From contig JAAFHZ010000030.1 of assembly GCA_013297675.1 (NCBI GenBank), forward strand, positions 1-40,683: a DNA stretch of 40,683 bases, written 5' to 3'. Within the stretch, counting starts at the first letter, position 1, and every line of letters starts with the position of its first letter. The translations under genes were made by a program, and so were the position numbers. The DNA comes from Synechococcales cyanobacterium bin59.metabat.ball.084 (GTDB taxonomy: Bacteria > Cyanobacteriota > Cyanobacteriia > Cyanobacteriales > Chamaesiphonaceae). Positions 1 through 9,372 of the stretch are shown here, one piece after another. The notes beneath the pieces were generated by a model that searched no databases, was not told the DNA's origin, and saw only the letters and a list, made by a program, of their open reading frames with translations.

Positions 1-66
1 GCGTCTGGTAAATCTAAAAAAGCTTCTATGATTGCTAAGTTATTCAAAATTGTCACTACTCCATAA
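1..66 (+). CDS. 3' end of an unknown small basic protein (5' part outside window)
   Basis: Frame 1 is open from the first base to a TAA at 64-66 and encodes 21 residues, beginning ASGKSKKAS and ending KIVTTP. The start lies outside the window, so family and length are unknown. The lysine/serine-rich GKSKKAS stretch recalls the C-terminal parts of the two leader peptides at 32.7-33.6 kb, but the match is too short to prove a relationship. It could also be chance reading of non-coding DNA. Confidence 0.35.
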   Translation, partial: ASGKSKKASMIAKLFKIVTTP

Positions 67-166
67 GTTGCTGTACCATAATACTAGCACCACTTGTGCC
101 AATTATCATAGAATGAAATAGCCCTGCATCAATGATGCTCTTTGAAATTTAATAGGATGAAAGCCA

Positions 167-415
167 ATGGCTGATGTGGTTATATCATTTCATAATGAAA
201 ACGGAGAACCTATATGTGATTCTGATGGGAAAGCTGTGTGTAACACTGTTCCCCACAAAAATATAGAATATACAGGTAGCACAATTACAATACATCATTC
301 TACTTCTGGAAGTAACGCTTCAAGTAGTAGTCAACGCTATGTAAATGGAGAGCCTGTATATGATTCTTATGGAAGAGCTATATATGATACTTTCCACTAC
401 GAAAGATGGGACTAA
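167..415 (+). CDS. small protein made of two diverged ~16-residue repeats
   Basis: An 82-aa ORF starting with ATG and ending in TAA. No known family is recognised. Two copies of one unit are visible: NGEPICDSDGKAVCNT near residues 12-27 and NGEPVYDSYGRAIYDT near residues 60-75. They are joined by a Ser/Thr/His-rich linker (HHSTSGSNASSSS). Both cysteines of copy 1 are tyrosines in copy 2. There is no signal peptide or membrane segment. A 12-bp hairpin follows the stop. The repeat structure argues that the ORF is real; function is unknown. Confidence 0.55.
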   Translation: MADVVISFHNENGEPICDSDGKAVCNTVPHKNIEYTGSTITIHHSTSGSNASSSSQRYVNGEPVYDSYGRAIYDTFHYERWD

Positions 416-434
416 ATCAAGATTTATCAAATCA

Positions 435-465
435 CCCAACATACTGGCACTGTCAGTATGTTGGG
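435..465 (+). terminator. hairpin downstream of the 82-aa gene
   Basis: A perfect 12-bp inverted repeat (CCCAACATACTG / CAGTATGTTGGG) with a 7-nt loop begins 20 nt after the stop at 415. It is not followed by a T-run (AATTGGGTTG), so it may be an imperfect terminator or an mRNA 3'-end stabiliser. Confidence 0.45.
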
Positions 466-661
466 AATTGGGTTGTGGGCGATCGATCACCTTTGTCTAA
501 CTATTCATTAGAGCGGAGGCGATCACTACTATCATACTTGTTTTGCAAGGCTGTCCGCTCAACTCAAGGCCGTTAGACTTTCCCATGTAGTTCTTTCTGT
601 TGTAGCCATAAGCCAATTTGAACAGTGATCGTGCCAACACTGAGCACTAAGTCATGTTAAA

Positions 662-3447
662 CTACCTAATATCTTGTTTCTCTTGAAGCTTTAATTCATC
701 TAAGTATACTGGTCGATAGACCTTGCTTTCTTGGTCAAGATTTTTAGGGTCTCTATATCCGATTGGAACAGTCACCATCTCTTTGGCTTTTTCACTCTGA
801 ATATATTTCAATAAAGTGATTCCTTTTATTCCCTTGCGTTCGTATCCATTAAATTGAATTTTATCAAAAGTTCCATCAGCAGAAAAACCTGGGCGTTTGA
901 TGATGTCACGAATTATTTGACTTGGCTTTTTGTCAATAGATTTATTTGTTTCTTTTTGATATATTTTAATTGCTTCAATAAAAGTACTCCCTTCCCGCTA
1001 GAAGAACATGGATCTTTTTTGGCTCTGAGCAAGGCTTTTACCCACACATTACGTCTATATTTTTGTGGCGGGAAGGGAGTACGTACAGAGTCTGCGCTAG
1101 AAATTTGTCGCCAATTAACATCAGAGATATTACCGTTATTCGTATTTTCAACCATACTATTAATTAGGTTAATATCTTTTACATATTTTGTTGGCCTCTG
1201 CGGAGAGAAGTAAGAAGGCAAAAAGTCTAGTATATCAAATGGGGCAATGATAAATGTTCTAGAATACAAATCAGGATCATTTATGGTTTTCTGAATATTA
1301 ACGTCGGACAAAATATCGAGTGTCATATTACCTACGAAGTTAGCATCTTTTGGTATTTCTTTAGCCATAGCTTGTATGATATCAGTCTGATCACTAGTGG
1401 TGTATGGACCGGGGAAGAAAACCACAACCTGTTTGGGTTTACAGCTTTTGATGGCAAGGCTTTTACTTGTTTGCAGTCGTTTTTCAAGGTCTAACAAGAT
1501 TTCATTTTTTAGCCTTGTCACATCCTTGGAACCTAGATCGTAACCCATATCATGAATCAGTGTATTTCGGACGGTAGAAGCATTTGTTAAATAAAACAGG
1601 TCTTTAAGCTCGATACCAAGTGAATTAGAATAGACATCATCCTTTTGATATATTAGATATGTATCAAGTAAATTACAGTTGGTGCTATTATTAGCTAATT
1701 GCTTCAGCAAGTTCGAGACCTCATATGCTCTTCTACTAGGAACTACTCGTGCAAAATATTCTGAGACATCAGAACCAAAAGTAGTTTTTTCATTTGGTAT
1801 ATCGGAACTGGCAGCGCTGGGTGAGAGTAACAACATTTTACTCTCTGCATAAAATTTCAAAACACTAAAAGTAACTTGGCTACTATAGTGGCCAATAGTT
1901 CCAATAAATTTGTTATTAAATATTTTCTCTTCAGGTTTCTGCAACACGTCAGAAATTATTTTCCCAAGGTCTTCATTTTTTTCTTTGTTTGTGTCTGGTT
2001 CCTTTAAAATAGCAATATATAACTTTGTGGTTGTATTTTTGTCATTAAAATCTTTTTGAGCTAGAGAAATCCCTCTAAGAATATGTTCACTTACGTGCTG
2101 AGGCTTATTATATGGAGGAATAGCTACTAGCAATGTAAATATTTCTGCTTTGGGACTATTTACTTGCACTTTGGAATTGTTCCAATAAATTAAATGTTCC
2201 CCATCTTGTTCTCCATTTTTACCTCCTTTTCTCTTTTCAATCATTGTAGAGTCCCAAACAGCTTGATATTTCTCCAGACCTTCTTGGCGTTTGTTGGGAT
2301 CTGAACTAGAGATTTTTTTGAATGCCTCATTAATGCCAGTAGTAATAGATGAATATTTCCCGCAGTTTATTTGTTCGATTTCACAAATGGGATGAACATA
2401 AACCGGTTTTTGAACAGTACTATATGATGTGTCTGAGGGGCGAGTGATAAAGTAGATAAGCAAACTACCTACTAATCCAAGTATTGTAAATATTACTAAT
2501 TTTAACCATTTTGGCAAATGTCGGTTTTCAAGATTTTCTAGTAATTGCTCAGCATTTTTAAATCGTTTAGATCGATCGACCGAAATCATCTGCTGGATCA
2601 CTGATTTCAAGTTATTGTCTACACTTGGATGAGTAATATTATTGTCATCAGACCAGCACCAATCATCTGGATACGGGGGTTTTTGACCAGTTAGTAGGTA
2701 AACAAATGTTTTACCAAGCGAATACAAGTCGGAATCATCCCGATATTTATCAGTGATTACTGGATCTTTGTAACTAGGAGTACCTAAAATTGTCTGTTGG
2801 GTGGTTTGAGTAATTGATGTATCTAGCGCTATGCCAAAATCAATTAAGGTTAGTTTTTCTGCTGCTCCTGTGCCAGAAACCATAATATTAGTTGGTTTGA
2901 TATCTCGATGCTGGACTTTATTTTTATGTAACCCATGAACAATGGGTGCTAATTGCTTCATCCAACGAATTGCCCGCTGAGAATCGATCGGGCGATTTAA
3001 TTCCACATATTCTTCTAAATTTATCCCAGATACTTCCTCCATCACAATTGATCGCACCATTTCGGTGCCGATAGGGATATCTAAAATCTCATATCCTTTA
3101 CAAACTCCATCTAAGCCTTTGCAGAGTAGCTGATATTCTCGCTCAAAGCGCTTTTTGACTTTGCTAATGTGGTTAGCATTGCTAGGGCTAAGCCGATCGG
3201 GCACAATGATCAGCATTTTTATCACAAAATTTGCACCATTTGCCTGTGCCTGAAACAGCTCATACCAACAGTATTCGCCATCCTCCCTGATCTTGCCACT
3301 GCTATCTTGTAAGATCTTAGTCAACTGATAGGTAACAGCTTGACCATTGCTGGTGCCATAAATATCTAATGCAGTACCACAATTAACACAGAGTTTGGCG
3401 GCATCTTGTTGCAGGTGGCAGCGATAGTTTGGGCAGTAGATAGTCAT
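662..3447 (-). pseudogene. membrane Ser/Thr protein kinase with C-terminal PBP1 receptor domain, disrupted by a small inserted element
   Basis: The uninterrupted frame 3447-913 gives 844 aa. It has an N-terminal zinc-ribbon (CPNYRC, CVNC; residues 5-23), then a Hanks-type kinase domain with Lys77 (VIK), catalytic loop HRDIKPTN from His180, DFG at 203-205 and GTPSYKDP. A membrane helix lies at about 315-335. A type-1 periplasmic-binding domain (branched-chain amino-acid receptor fold) follows from about 400. Native sequence ends near residue 788, at an inserted element. Past the element the PBP1 domain resumes in another frame (FIEAIKIYQ ... RPGFSADGTFDKIQFNG) to a TAG at 662-664. Removing 95 bp restores an 896-codon gene. 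The kinase half is intact, so a truncated protein could still be made. It lies 20 bp behind the STAND gene, probably in one operon. Kinase/PBP1 fusions occur in cyanobacteria; ligand unknown. Confidence 0.85.
987..1079. mobile_element. ~93-bp MITE-like element with 12-bp terminal inverted repeats
   Basis: The ends are CTCCCTTCCCGC (987-998) and GCGGGAAGGGAG (1068-1079), perfect inverted repeats. They are flanked by TA within GTAC on both sides (984-987, 1079-1082). Excising the element and one target copy rejoins the PBP1 reading frame as ADSVRTFIEAI. This aligns with the uninterrupted TAYDAMIAI part of the relic at 4847-5137. The target duplication is TA or the palindrome GTAC; the sequence cannot distinguish them. 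TA would suit an IS630/Tc1-mariner-type transposase acting in trans. No transposase is encoded inside. No second copy was noticed in the window. Confidence 0.8.
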
Positions 3448-3467
3448 GGAGTGAGCTTAGATTTGGA

Positions 3468-4760
3468 TTAACTGGTTGGCCTACTACGCTGCAAGTACTT
3501 GCGCCATAGAACCGAGATCGCATACCTCGGTTCATCGTCTATTGCTCTGACTTGTACTAAGTTATGCTTGTAGAGTGTATCTAAGTCATCAGTATACACA
3601 ATCTGCTCAGTAAGAGCTTTAATATCTTCAATATTCACCCAGTCTTCGACCTCGGCCATTACCCTTAAAACTTGCTGCTCTTGAGCAGAGCGGGCATTAA
3701 AAGCCTTATCTAAAAAATATTTTTTAAAGGGTTCAGAGATCGTGAGGGTTTCATCCATCGCTTTGCCTAGATTGCCGTTGTGATTATTTTTAATTGATTC
3801 TATGACAAACTGTAACAATGCTGGGTTTCCATCACAGCGCCTACCCAATTCTTGAAAAGAACTATCTTTAATATTAAAAACACTCAGATCTTGGTCTTGA
3901 GTGTAATGATGCCAAAGCTGTTTTACCTCGGCTGTTTGTAAACCAGCTAATTTAATTTTATTAGTTTCGGTAAAAACAATGCCAAAATCTGCTTCGCTAA
4001 TGATCACAACTCGGCCCGCGTACTCTTGCTGGACAATTCTTTGAAACCATGGCCGATAGCTCTCATCAAAATTTCCGACCATCACAATTAAAATTTGATG
4101 GTGAAAAAGCAGCAGATCAAAATCTTTATTCAGATTTTCGGTGCGCTGTAAATTTGGAATGAATTTTTTGGCTAAGACTAAAATCTTCTCCATGAAATCT
4201 CGGTAAGAAAGCTCGGGGCTTTCATTTTCGCAGTCTACTTGTAGCCAAATAGTCATTAAAAAGGCAGTTTGCTGCTTCACCCATCGCGCCATTAAGGCCG
4301 ACTTGCCAATACCGGCAGCTCCCCAAATATTCAATAGTGGGATTGAGGAATTTACCAGCCAGTGCTCTATTTTTTTTAACTCGGCTTCTCGCCCATAGAA
4401 TACATCATTCTTAGGCATATCAAGAAGTAGCTCAGCTTGCAAAGACTGACTATCAATGGCATCTATAGTTTGATGAATAGTGCTCACCGTAGCTACCATA
4501 TTTGCATCCAGCGACAAAGCTTGACATAGGGCATTAAAACTATCTGGTCTAATCGGCTTGCCTCTTTGAAATCGCCCCATGGTACTTTCACTAATTGCAA
4601 TAAAAGCATTTTCTTTACTCTGCTGCTCCCAATCTAGGTTTGGCGACAAGATTCTGCCTGCGGCGATCGCCCAACGTTCATCCTTGTATCTCCAGCCTTT
4701 TTGCTTGCGCTGTTTGTTAATTAACTCTTTACCTTCTTTACTAGCTTCACGCGATGCCAT
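3468..4760 (-). CDS. STAND-type NTPase with N-terminal helical (HTH-like) domain
   Basis: 430 aa. The N-terminal ~100 residues (GWRYKDERW ... STMGRFQRGKPIRPDSFNALCQAL) resemble the helix-turn-helix-like domain found at the N-terminus of many cyanobacterial NB-ARC proteins. Next come a GREAEL box and Walker A GAAGIGKS in an NB-ARC-like P-loop NTPase, with a hydrophobic Walker-B-like strand (ILIVMVGNFDE). The C-terminal part (EDWVNIEDIKALTE ... DDLDTLYKHNLVQV) looks like a winged helix. No WD40 or TPR sensor repeats follow, so it is short for the class. Its stop lies 20 bp before the kinase-receptor gene on the same strand, suggesting one operon in which it is the intracellular switch. Its target is unknown. 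Confidence 0.75.
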   Translation of the reverse strand: MASREASKEGKELINKQRKQKGWRYKDERWAIAAGRILSPNLDWEQQSKENAFIAISESTMGRFQRGKPIRPDSFNALCQALSLDANMVATVSTIHQTIDAIDSQSLQAELLLDMPKNDVFYGREAELKKIEHWLVNSSIPLLNIWGAAGIGKSALMARWVKQQTAFLMTIWLQVDCENESPELSYRDFMEKILVLAKKFIPNLQRTENLNKDFDLLLFHHQILIVMVGNFDESYRPWFQRIVQQEYAGRVVIISEADFGIVFTETNKIKLAGLQTAEVKQLWHHYTQDQDLSVFNIKDSSFQELGRRCDGNPALLQFVIESIKNNHNGNLGKAMDETLTISEPFKKYFLDKAFNARSAQEQQVLRVMAEVEDWVNIEDIKALTEQIVYTDDLDTLYKHNLVQVRAIDDEPRYAISVLWRKYLQRSRPTS

Positions 4761-4846
4761 AAATTTTTCAACCTGAGAAACTTAAATTGACAAATATAAT
4801 CTATGGGGATATCTATAAAATAATACTAACTAGCTGCTAGTATACT

Positions 4847-5137
4847 CTAAACTCGCACACAGGTTTTTCCACCGGCATTAATCGCTATCATGGCATCATA
4901 AGCCGTCGCCGATCGCCAATTTACTTTGCCGCCCCACAGCTTTTTCATTTGGCCAGCAAACTTTTGAGCCTCTGGCAAATCAGGATGCCACAGAGTAGGC
5001 AGTACTATTCCGAACGACTCTTTGCCACCTAGATCCAAGGTGGCAGTGGTATTCATGCTCTGAGATCCAAATAAAGCTAGGCGCTGGCGGTTAGCCCGAA
5101 TCAAATCAGTGGCTTGAGGGAGCTTCTCAACTCCTGT
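4847..5137 (-). pseudogene. relic of a PBP1 (periplasmic receptor) domain
   Basis: A 96-codon open stretch without a plausible start. In frame, TAG (5138-5140) precedes it and TAG (4847-4849) ends it. The peptide (ALFGSQSMNTTATLDLGG, GIVLPTLWHPDLPEAQKFA, KVNWRSATAYDAMIAI) is the distal part of a type-1 periplasmic-binding domain. It matches in pattern the receptor part of the kinase gene at 662-3447, sharing VNWR followed by the same helix. Both ends are lost: the normal continuation after MIAI is replaced by NAGGKTCVRV. It is best read as the remains of a second receptor or kinase-receptor paralogue upstream of the STAND-kinase operon. Confidence 0.65.
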
Positions 5138-5245
5138 CTATCTAGCCCATTGGGTGCAGACTTTAAATTTGTGCAAAATTGATAAAAATTTGTACAGACT
5201 TCCCCAATATGGGGTATATTAGATTCAAGAGCTTAAAAACCTCAC

Positions 5246-5319
5246 CGGGATGTAGCGCAGCTTGGTAGCGCGCCTGCTTTGGGAGCAGGATGCCGTCAGT
5301 TCGAATCTGGCCATCCCGA
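5246..5319 (+). tRNA. tRNA-Pro (anticodon UGG)
   Basis: A 74-nt cloverleaf. The acceptor stem is CGGGATG / CATCCCG (7 bp) with discriminator A. The D-arm region is GCGCAGCTTGGTAGCGC. The anticodon stem is CCTGC / GCAGG with loop TTTGGGA, giving anticodon TGG. The T-arm carries GTTCGAATC. The 3' CCA is not encoded. It lies 77 bp upstream of leuS on the same strand. Confidence 0.95.
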
Positions 5320-5396
5320 TTTTATCTATAACCTTTACACCACCCGCAGAGACAGGTACAGTTGATAACTGACCCGTCCCTGCCATTTTTGTATTT

Positions 5397-7988
5397 ATGG
5401 AAAACATTTACCAACCCAGCTCGATTCCTGACGGATATAGCCCGCAGGCTATCGAATCTAAATGGCAGAAAGACTGGGAAAGTCGGCAACTCTACAAAAC
5501 CGATACCAGCAGCGCCAAACCCAAGTACTATGCTCTTTCTATGTTTCCCTATCCCTCTGGGAACCTGCATATGGGGCATGTGCGCAACTATGTAATCACC
5601 GATGTCTTGGCTCGCCAAAAAAGAATGCAGGGGCATCGAGTGCTGCACCCCATGGGCTGGGATGCCTTTGGTCTACCGGCAGAGAACGCCGCGATCGAAC
5701 GCAACATCCATCCTGCCACCTGGACATACCAAAACATTGCCCACATGCGCACTCAGCTTAAAAAGCTGGGTCTATCGATCGACTGGGATCGAGAAGTAGC
5801 GACCTGTTCGCCTGATTATTACCGCTGGACGCAGTGGATCTTTTTAAAGTTCTTTCAAGCGGGCTTGGCTTACCAAAAAGAAGGCTCGGTGAACTGGGAC
5901 CCGATCGATCAAACGGTTTTGGCCAATGAACAAGTAGACGGTGAAGGGAAATCTTGGCGTTCGGGGGCGATCGTCGAGAAGAAGCTGCTAAAACAGTGGT
6001 ACTTCAAGATCACCGACTATGCCGAGCAGCTTTTGGGGGATTTATCTCAACTTGAAGGCTGGCCCGAGAAAGTGCGGCTGATGCAGACCAACTGGATTGG
6101 TAAATCGGTCGGGGCTGATTTGGAGTTTCCGATTGAAAACAGCAGCGAGAAAATCGCGGTGTTCACCACTCGCCCGGATACGGTATTTGGGGTGAGCTAT
6201 GTGGTGTTGGCACCCGAGCATCCTTTGACTAACCAAGTGACTACGGCTGCTCAAAAGGCTGCGGTGGATGCTTTTATTGCAGAGGTGCAGAGCCAGACAG
6301 ATATCGATCGAACCGCCGAAGACAAACCGAAGCGGGGCGTGTTTACCGGGGCAATGGCGCTGAATCCTTTTACTGGTAAAACTGTGCCGATTTGGATTGC
6401 CGACTATGTTTTATACAGCTACGGTACTGGTGCTGTCATGGGTGTACCTGCACATGACACCCGCGATTTTCAGTTTGCGACTCAGTATCAGTTGCCAATT
6501 AATCAGGTAATTGTGGGCGAAGATGGCAACACTGATTTAAAGGCTGCCTATACCGACCAAGGCAAAATGATTAACTCTGGCCAGTTTGATGGTTTGGAAT
6601 CATTAAAAGCCAAGCAAGAAATCATTAAATATGCTGACCAGCAAGGCTATGGCCGCGCCAAAGTACAGTTTAAACTGCGGGATTGGTTGATTTCGCGCCA
6701 GCGCTACTGGGGCGCACCGATTCCGATTATTCACTGTGAAAAATGTGGCGCGGTGCCAGTCCCCGCCGCTGATCTACCCGTGCGCTTACCCGAAGATGTG
6801 GAATTCACCGGCAAAGGTGGCAACCCGTTGGGTCAGTTGGCTTCTTGGGTGAACGTGCCCTGCCCGAGTTGTAACGCACCGGCCAAGCGCGAGACAGACA
6901 CCATGGATACGTTTGTGGATTCTTCTTGGTATTTTTTGCGTTACCCCGATGCCCGCAATGACCAGGCCATCTTTGATCCAGCAGTTGCCAATGATTGGAT
7001 GGCGGTGGATCAATATGTGGGAGGGGTGGAACATGCGGTGTTGCACCTACTCTATGCCCGCTTCTTTACCAAGGTAATTCGAGATGCTGGCGGCGATGGC
7101 ACCAAAAAATTCTTGAACTTCGATGAGCCATTTCAGCGCTTGCTAACTCAGGGAATGGTACAGTCTACCACCTACAAAAATCCGGTGACGGGCAAGTATA
7201 TTCCACCGGCTAACGTGGCTGATCCGAGCAATCCGCAAGACCCAGACACTGGGGATGCTTTGGAGCTGTCTTTCGAGAAAATGTCTAAATCCAAATACAA
7301 CGGCGTAGACCCCGAAGACGTATTGGCCAAATATGGTGCAGACACCGCCCGAATGTTTGTGCTGTTTAAAGCTCCACCCGAGAAAGATCTGGAGTGGAAC
7401 GAGGCGGATGTAGAAGGTCAATCGCGCTTCTTAGGTCGAGTATGGCGCTTAGTAGCTGGATATGATTTGAGCAAGGCTGCGGTAACTGGTGAATTGTCGA
7501 AAGAAGAGAAAAATCTGCGCCGATCGATCCACGTTGCCATCCAAGCAATCACCGAAGATCTCAGCGGAGCCTACCAGTTCAACACCGCTATTTCGGAGCT
7601 GATGAAACTCAGCAACGCCTTGACCGATGCCAAACTACCAGCATCCCCCGTCTACGCCGAAGGCATTAAAACCTTAATGCTGCTGACTGCCCCCTTTGCC
7701 CCCCACATGGCCGAAGAACTCTGGCAGCAAGCCGGACAAAGCGGCTCGATTCACGAACAGGCTTGGCCAATTACCGATGAAGCGGCTTTAGTTGCCGACG
7801 AAATCACGATCGCCATCCAAGTCATGGGTAAAATGCGCGGCACCATCCAAGTCCCTGCCACCAGCGATGCGGCGGCTCTCGAAGCCTATGCAAGGGCATC
7901 TGACGTTGTGCAAAAGTCGATCGCGGGCAAAGAAGTCAAAAGAGTAATTGTGGTGCCAGGTAAACTGGTTAACCTCATTGTGGGCTAA
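5397..7988 (+). CDS. leuS: leucyl-tRNA synthetase
   Basis: 863 aa, the usual size for bacterial LeuRS. It charges tRNA-Leu with leucine. The class I signatures are present: HMGH at residues 58-61 (HIGH motif) and KMSKS at 628-632. A cysteine-rich zinc-binding-like insertion (CEKCG ... CPSC) precedes [16 protein letters not shown]. The CP1 editing domain is recognisable ([32 protein letters not shown]). The C-terminal [12 protein letters not shown] and the [13 protein letters not shown] tail are typical. The ATG at 5397 fits family N-termini. The TAA stop overlaps the ATG of the next gene (TAATG), implying translational coupling. Confidence 0.97.
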   Translation: MENIYQPSSIPDGYSPQAIESKWQKDWESRQLYKTDTSSAKPKYYALSMFPYPSGNLHMGHVRNYVITDVLARQKRMQGHRVLHPMGWDAFGLPAENAAIERNIHPATWTYQNIAHMRTQLKKLGLSIDWDREVATCSPDYYRWTQWIFLKFFQAGLAYQKEGSVNWDPIDQTVLANEQVDGEGKSWRSGAIVEKKLLKQWYFKITDYAEQLLGDLSQLEGWPEKVRLMQTNWIGKSVGADLEFPIENSSEKIAVFTTRPDTVFGVSYVVLAPEHPLTNQVTTAAQKAAVDAFIAEVQSQTDIDRTAEDKPKRGVFTGAMALNPFTGKTVPIWIADYVLYSYGTGAVMGVPAHDTRDFQFATQYQLPINQVIVGEDGNTDLKAAYTDQGKMINSGQFDGLESLKAKQEIIKYADQQGYGRAKVQFKLRDWLISRQRYWGAPIPIIHCEKCGAVPVPAADLPVRLPEDVEFTGKGGNPLGQLASWVNVPCPSCNAPAKRETDTMDTFVDSSWYFLRYPDARNDQAIFDPAVANDWMAVDQYVGGVEHAVLHLLYARFFTKVIRDAGGDGTKKFLNFDEPFQRLLTQGMVQSTTYKNPVTGKYIPPANVADPSNPQDPDTGDALELSFEKMSKSKYNGVDPEDVLAKYGADTARMFVLFKAPPEKDLEWNEADVEGQSRFLGRVWRLVAGYDLSKAAVTGELSKEEKNLRRSIHVAIQAITEDLSGAYQFNTAISELMKLSNALTDAKLPASPVYAEGIKTLMLLTAPFAPHMAEELWQQAGQSGSIHEQAWPITDEAALVADEITIAIQVMGKMRGTIQVPATSDAAALEAYARASDVVQKSIAGKEVKRVIVVPGKLVNLIVG

Positions 7989-8389
7989 TGCGCTGTAATT
8001 GGCCGATTGCTGAACTTCCTGGCCTAGATCCCAATCTGGGCAAAGAGTTAGATGGGGCGGGTTTAACCGAAACTCGCCAGTTGGTGGTGCTGTCGATCGA
8101 GCAGCAAATTGCTTTGGCCACCAGCCTTGGTCATCATCCCCGCCATATTCAAAAGGTAGTAGCGATGGCTAGCTTGGCGCAGTTATCTAGCGTAGGCTGC
8201 GATTACTGCGGCCTGCTGCTGCACGCCGGGATTTCTTCGGTGGCACAGTTGGCGCTGACTCCAGTAAGTCAATTGCATCGATCGGTGCTGCGGCTGCATG
8301 TGGCTGTATTGCAGCGAAATGATTTGACCCCGACGGTCGATCGGGTGCAACGTTGGGTTACGCAAGCCAAACTTTTAGCAGAGGGATAA
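7988..8389 (+). CDS. DUF4332-like helix-hairpin-helix protein coupled to leuS
   Basis: 133 aa. The start codon overlaps the leuS stop by one base (TAATG), so it is translationally coupled. The repeated short helices with ELPGLDPNLGKELDGAGLTETRQL and LLHAGISSVAQLALTPVSQL are the paired helix-hairpin-helix pattern of DUF4332 proteins, common in cyanobacteria and of unknown function. No signal peptide or membrane segment. The HhH pattern suggests nucleic-acid contact, but this is inference. Confidence 0.75.
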   Translation: MRCNWPIAELPGLDPNLGKELDGAGLTETRQLVVLSIEQQIALATSLGHHPRHIQKVVAMASLAQLSSVGCDYCGLLLHAGISSVAQLALTPVSQLHRSVLRLHVAVLQRNDLTPTVDRVQRWVTQAKLLAEG

Positions 8390-8411
8390 AGGCTACCTTG
8401 GAGCTATTGAT

Positions 8412-9182
8412 ATGCCAACTCATCCGCTTGATTGTCTTGAACCATCCGATCGACCACTTCTGAACCTCGTTTTCGATCGGGTGGATGATGGGATGTTAAC
8501 GGAAATTGCCGTTCGTGATTATGGCCATGATGTAAAAGTTCACCTAGCAGCACTGCATCAGATTAAAGCCTACAACATACCTGTGCCCCTGCCATGGCAC
8601 CCCGGAGAGGTTCTTTGTCTAACTCGTTGGTCAGAATGGGATAGCATCGCACAAGATAGCGCGATCTCTACGCGCAATCATTGGATGCGACTGTTTGCTT
8701 GTACGGTTTTAATTTGTGCTTCCCTCGAACCCGAAAACTATGAATATCAGAGCGAGTATTGGAACCATATCGAGGGAGAAAACTCTACAATTATTCAATT
8801 AATTGATAGTGCGCTGCATCTTGGTAATGATGCATCGATCGCTGCTGTAAAGTTTCTTAGTTGGCGAATGCAATGCCAGATCCAAAGAGCATTAGTAAAT
8901 GAAGATTTTGGCAGTTGCCCTTGCTATGCAGTAGCACTGCTGTTGTTGTGCATCTCGCTAGATCGGCGCGAACCTGAAGTTGTCAGTTTTCTAATTTCGA
9001 TGGCATACTGTAACAGTGAATACATCTCGATTTCTAGAGAGATCGATGGTCAACTTCTCTATAAATGGCGCGATCAGATCGATCGAATATTACTCAATCC
9101 AATAACAGCTAGTTACGTTCAATCCCACCCAGATCTTCAGAAGTTGGCAATGGAACTGATCGGCTCTTCGGGCAAAAAATAG
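8412..9182 (+). CDS. hypothetical protein, family not recognised
   Basis: 256 aa, ATG start, 22 bp after the DUF4332 gene and probably in the leuS transcript. The N-terminal segment (PLLNLVFDRVDDGMLTEIAVRDYGHDVKVHLAALHQI) and the mid segment (HWMRLFACTVLICASLEPENYEYQSE) look like a soluble alpha-helical protein. There is no P-loop or catalytic motif. The LLLLCISLDRREP segment is hydrophobic but too short and too charged nearby to call a membrane helix with confidence. Function unknown. Confidence 0.65.
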   Translation: MPTHPLDCLEPSDRPLLNLVFDRVDDGMLTEIAVRDYGHDVKVHLAALHQIKAYNIPVPLPWHPGEVLCLTRWSEWDSIAQDSAISTRNHWMRLFACTVLICASLEPENYEYQSEYWNHIEGENSTIIQLIDSALHLGNDASIAAVKFLSWRMQCQIQRALVNEDFGSCPCYAVALLLLCISLDRREPEVVSFLISMAYCNSEYISISREIDGQLLYKWRDQIDRILLNPITASYVQSHPDLQKLAMELIGSSGKK

Positions 9183-9243
9183 CTGAATTGTTAATAATAA
9201 TCAGCAGATCAAAGCCACTTTAAGCTGATCATCTGTGCTGGAC

Positions 9244-9312
9244 TATCGACCATCGGCTACGTCAACGAGTGTTAAAATGCCAGTATCGACCGTAGGCTAT
9301 GCCAACGAGTAT
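9244..9312 (+). repeat. two imperfect 29-bp direct repeats upstream of lycopene cyclase
   Basis: Copies at 9244-9272 and 9284-9312, period 40 bp, match at 24 of 29 positions (core TATCGACC..GGCTA.G.CAACGAGT). The style (GGCTACGCCAACG-like) resembles short dispersed cyanobacterial repeats. An upstream GTG frame (9235) runs through them in frame with the cyclase, but they more likely lie in the 5' untranslated region. Confidence 0.6.
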
Positions 9313-9372
9313 CGGAAATCGGTGCTCACTGGGGCGATATCTAAAAGAACGATATATTTAAAAAACGCTGCT

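Noticed and set aside
573..656. 27-codon minus-strand fragment (GTITVQIGLWLQQKELHGKV)
   Set aside because: It resembles a protein C-terminus, perhaps of a transposase, but is too short and has a stop directly upstream; not supportable as a feature.
984..1020. Programmed frameshifting as the explanation for the split kinase-receptor gene
   Set aside because: There is no canonical slippery heptamer in register in the permitted window (an in-frame TAG bounds it), and excision of the inverted-repeat element explains the frame change exactly.
854..1213. Plus-strand 119-aa ORF
   Set aside because: It runs antisense across the kinase-receptor gene and through the inserted element; no motif. A shadow frame.
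9235..9372. GTG start 46 codons upstream of lycopene cyclase
   Set aside because: The extra residues fall in a DNA repeat and lie before the conserved N-terminal fold; ATG 9373 is preferred.
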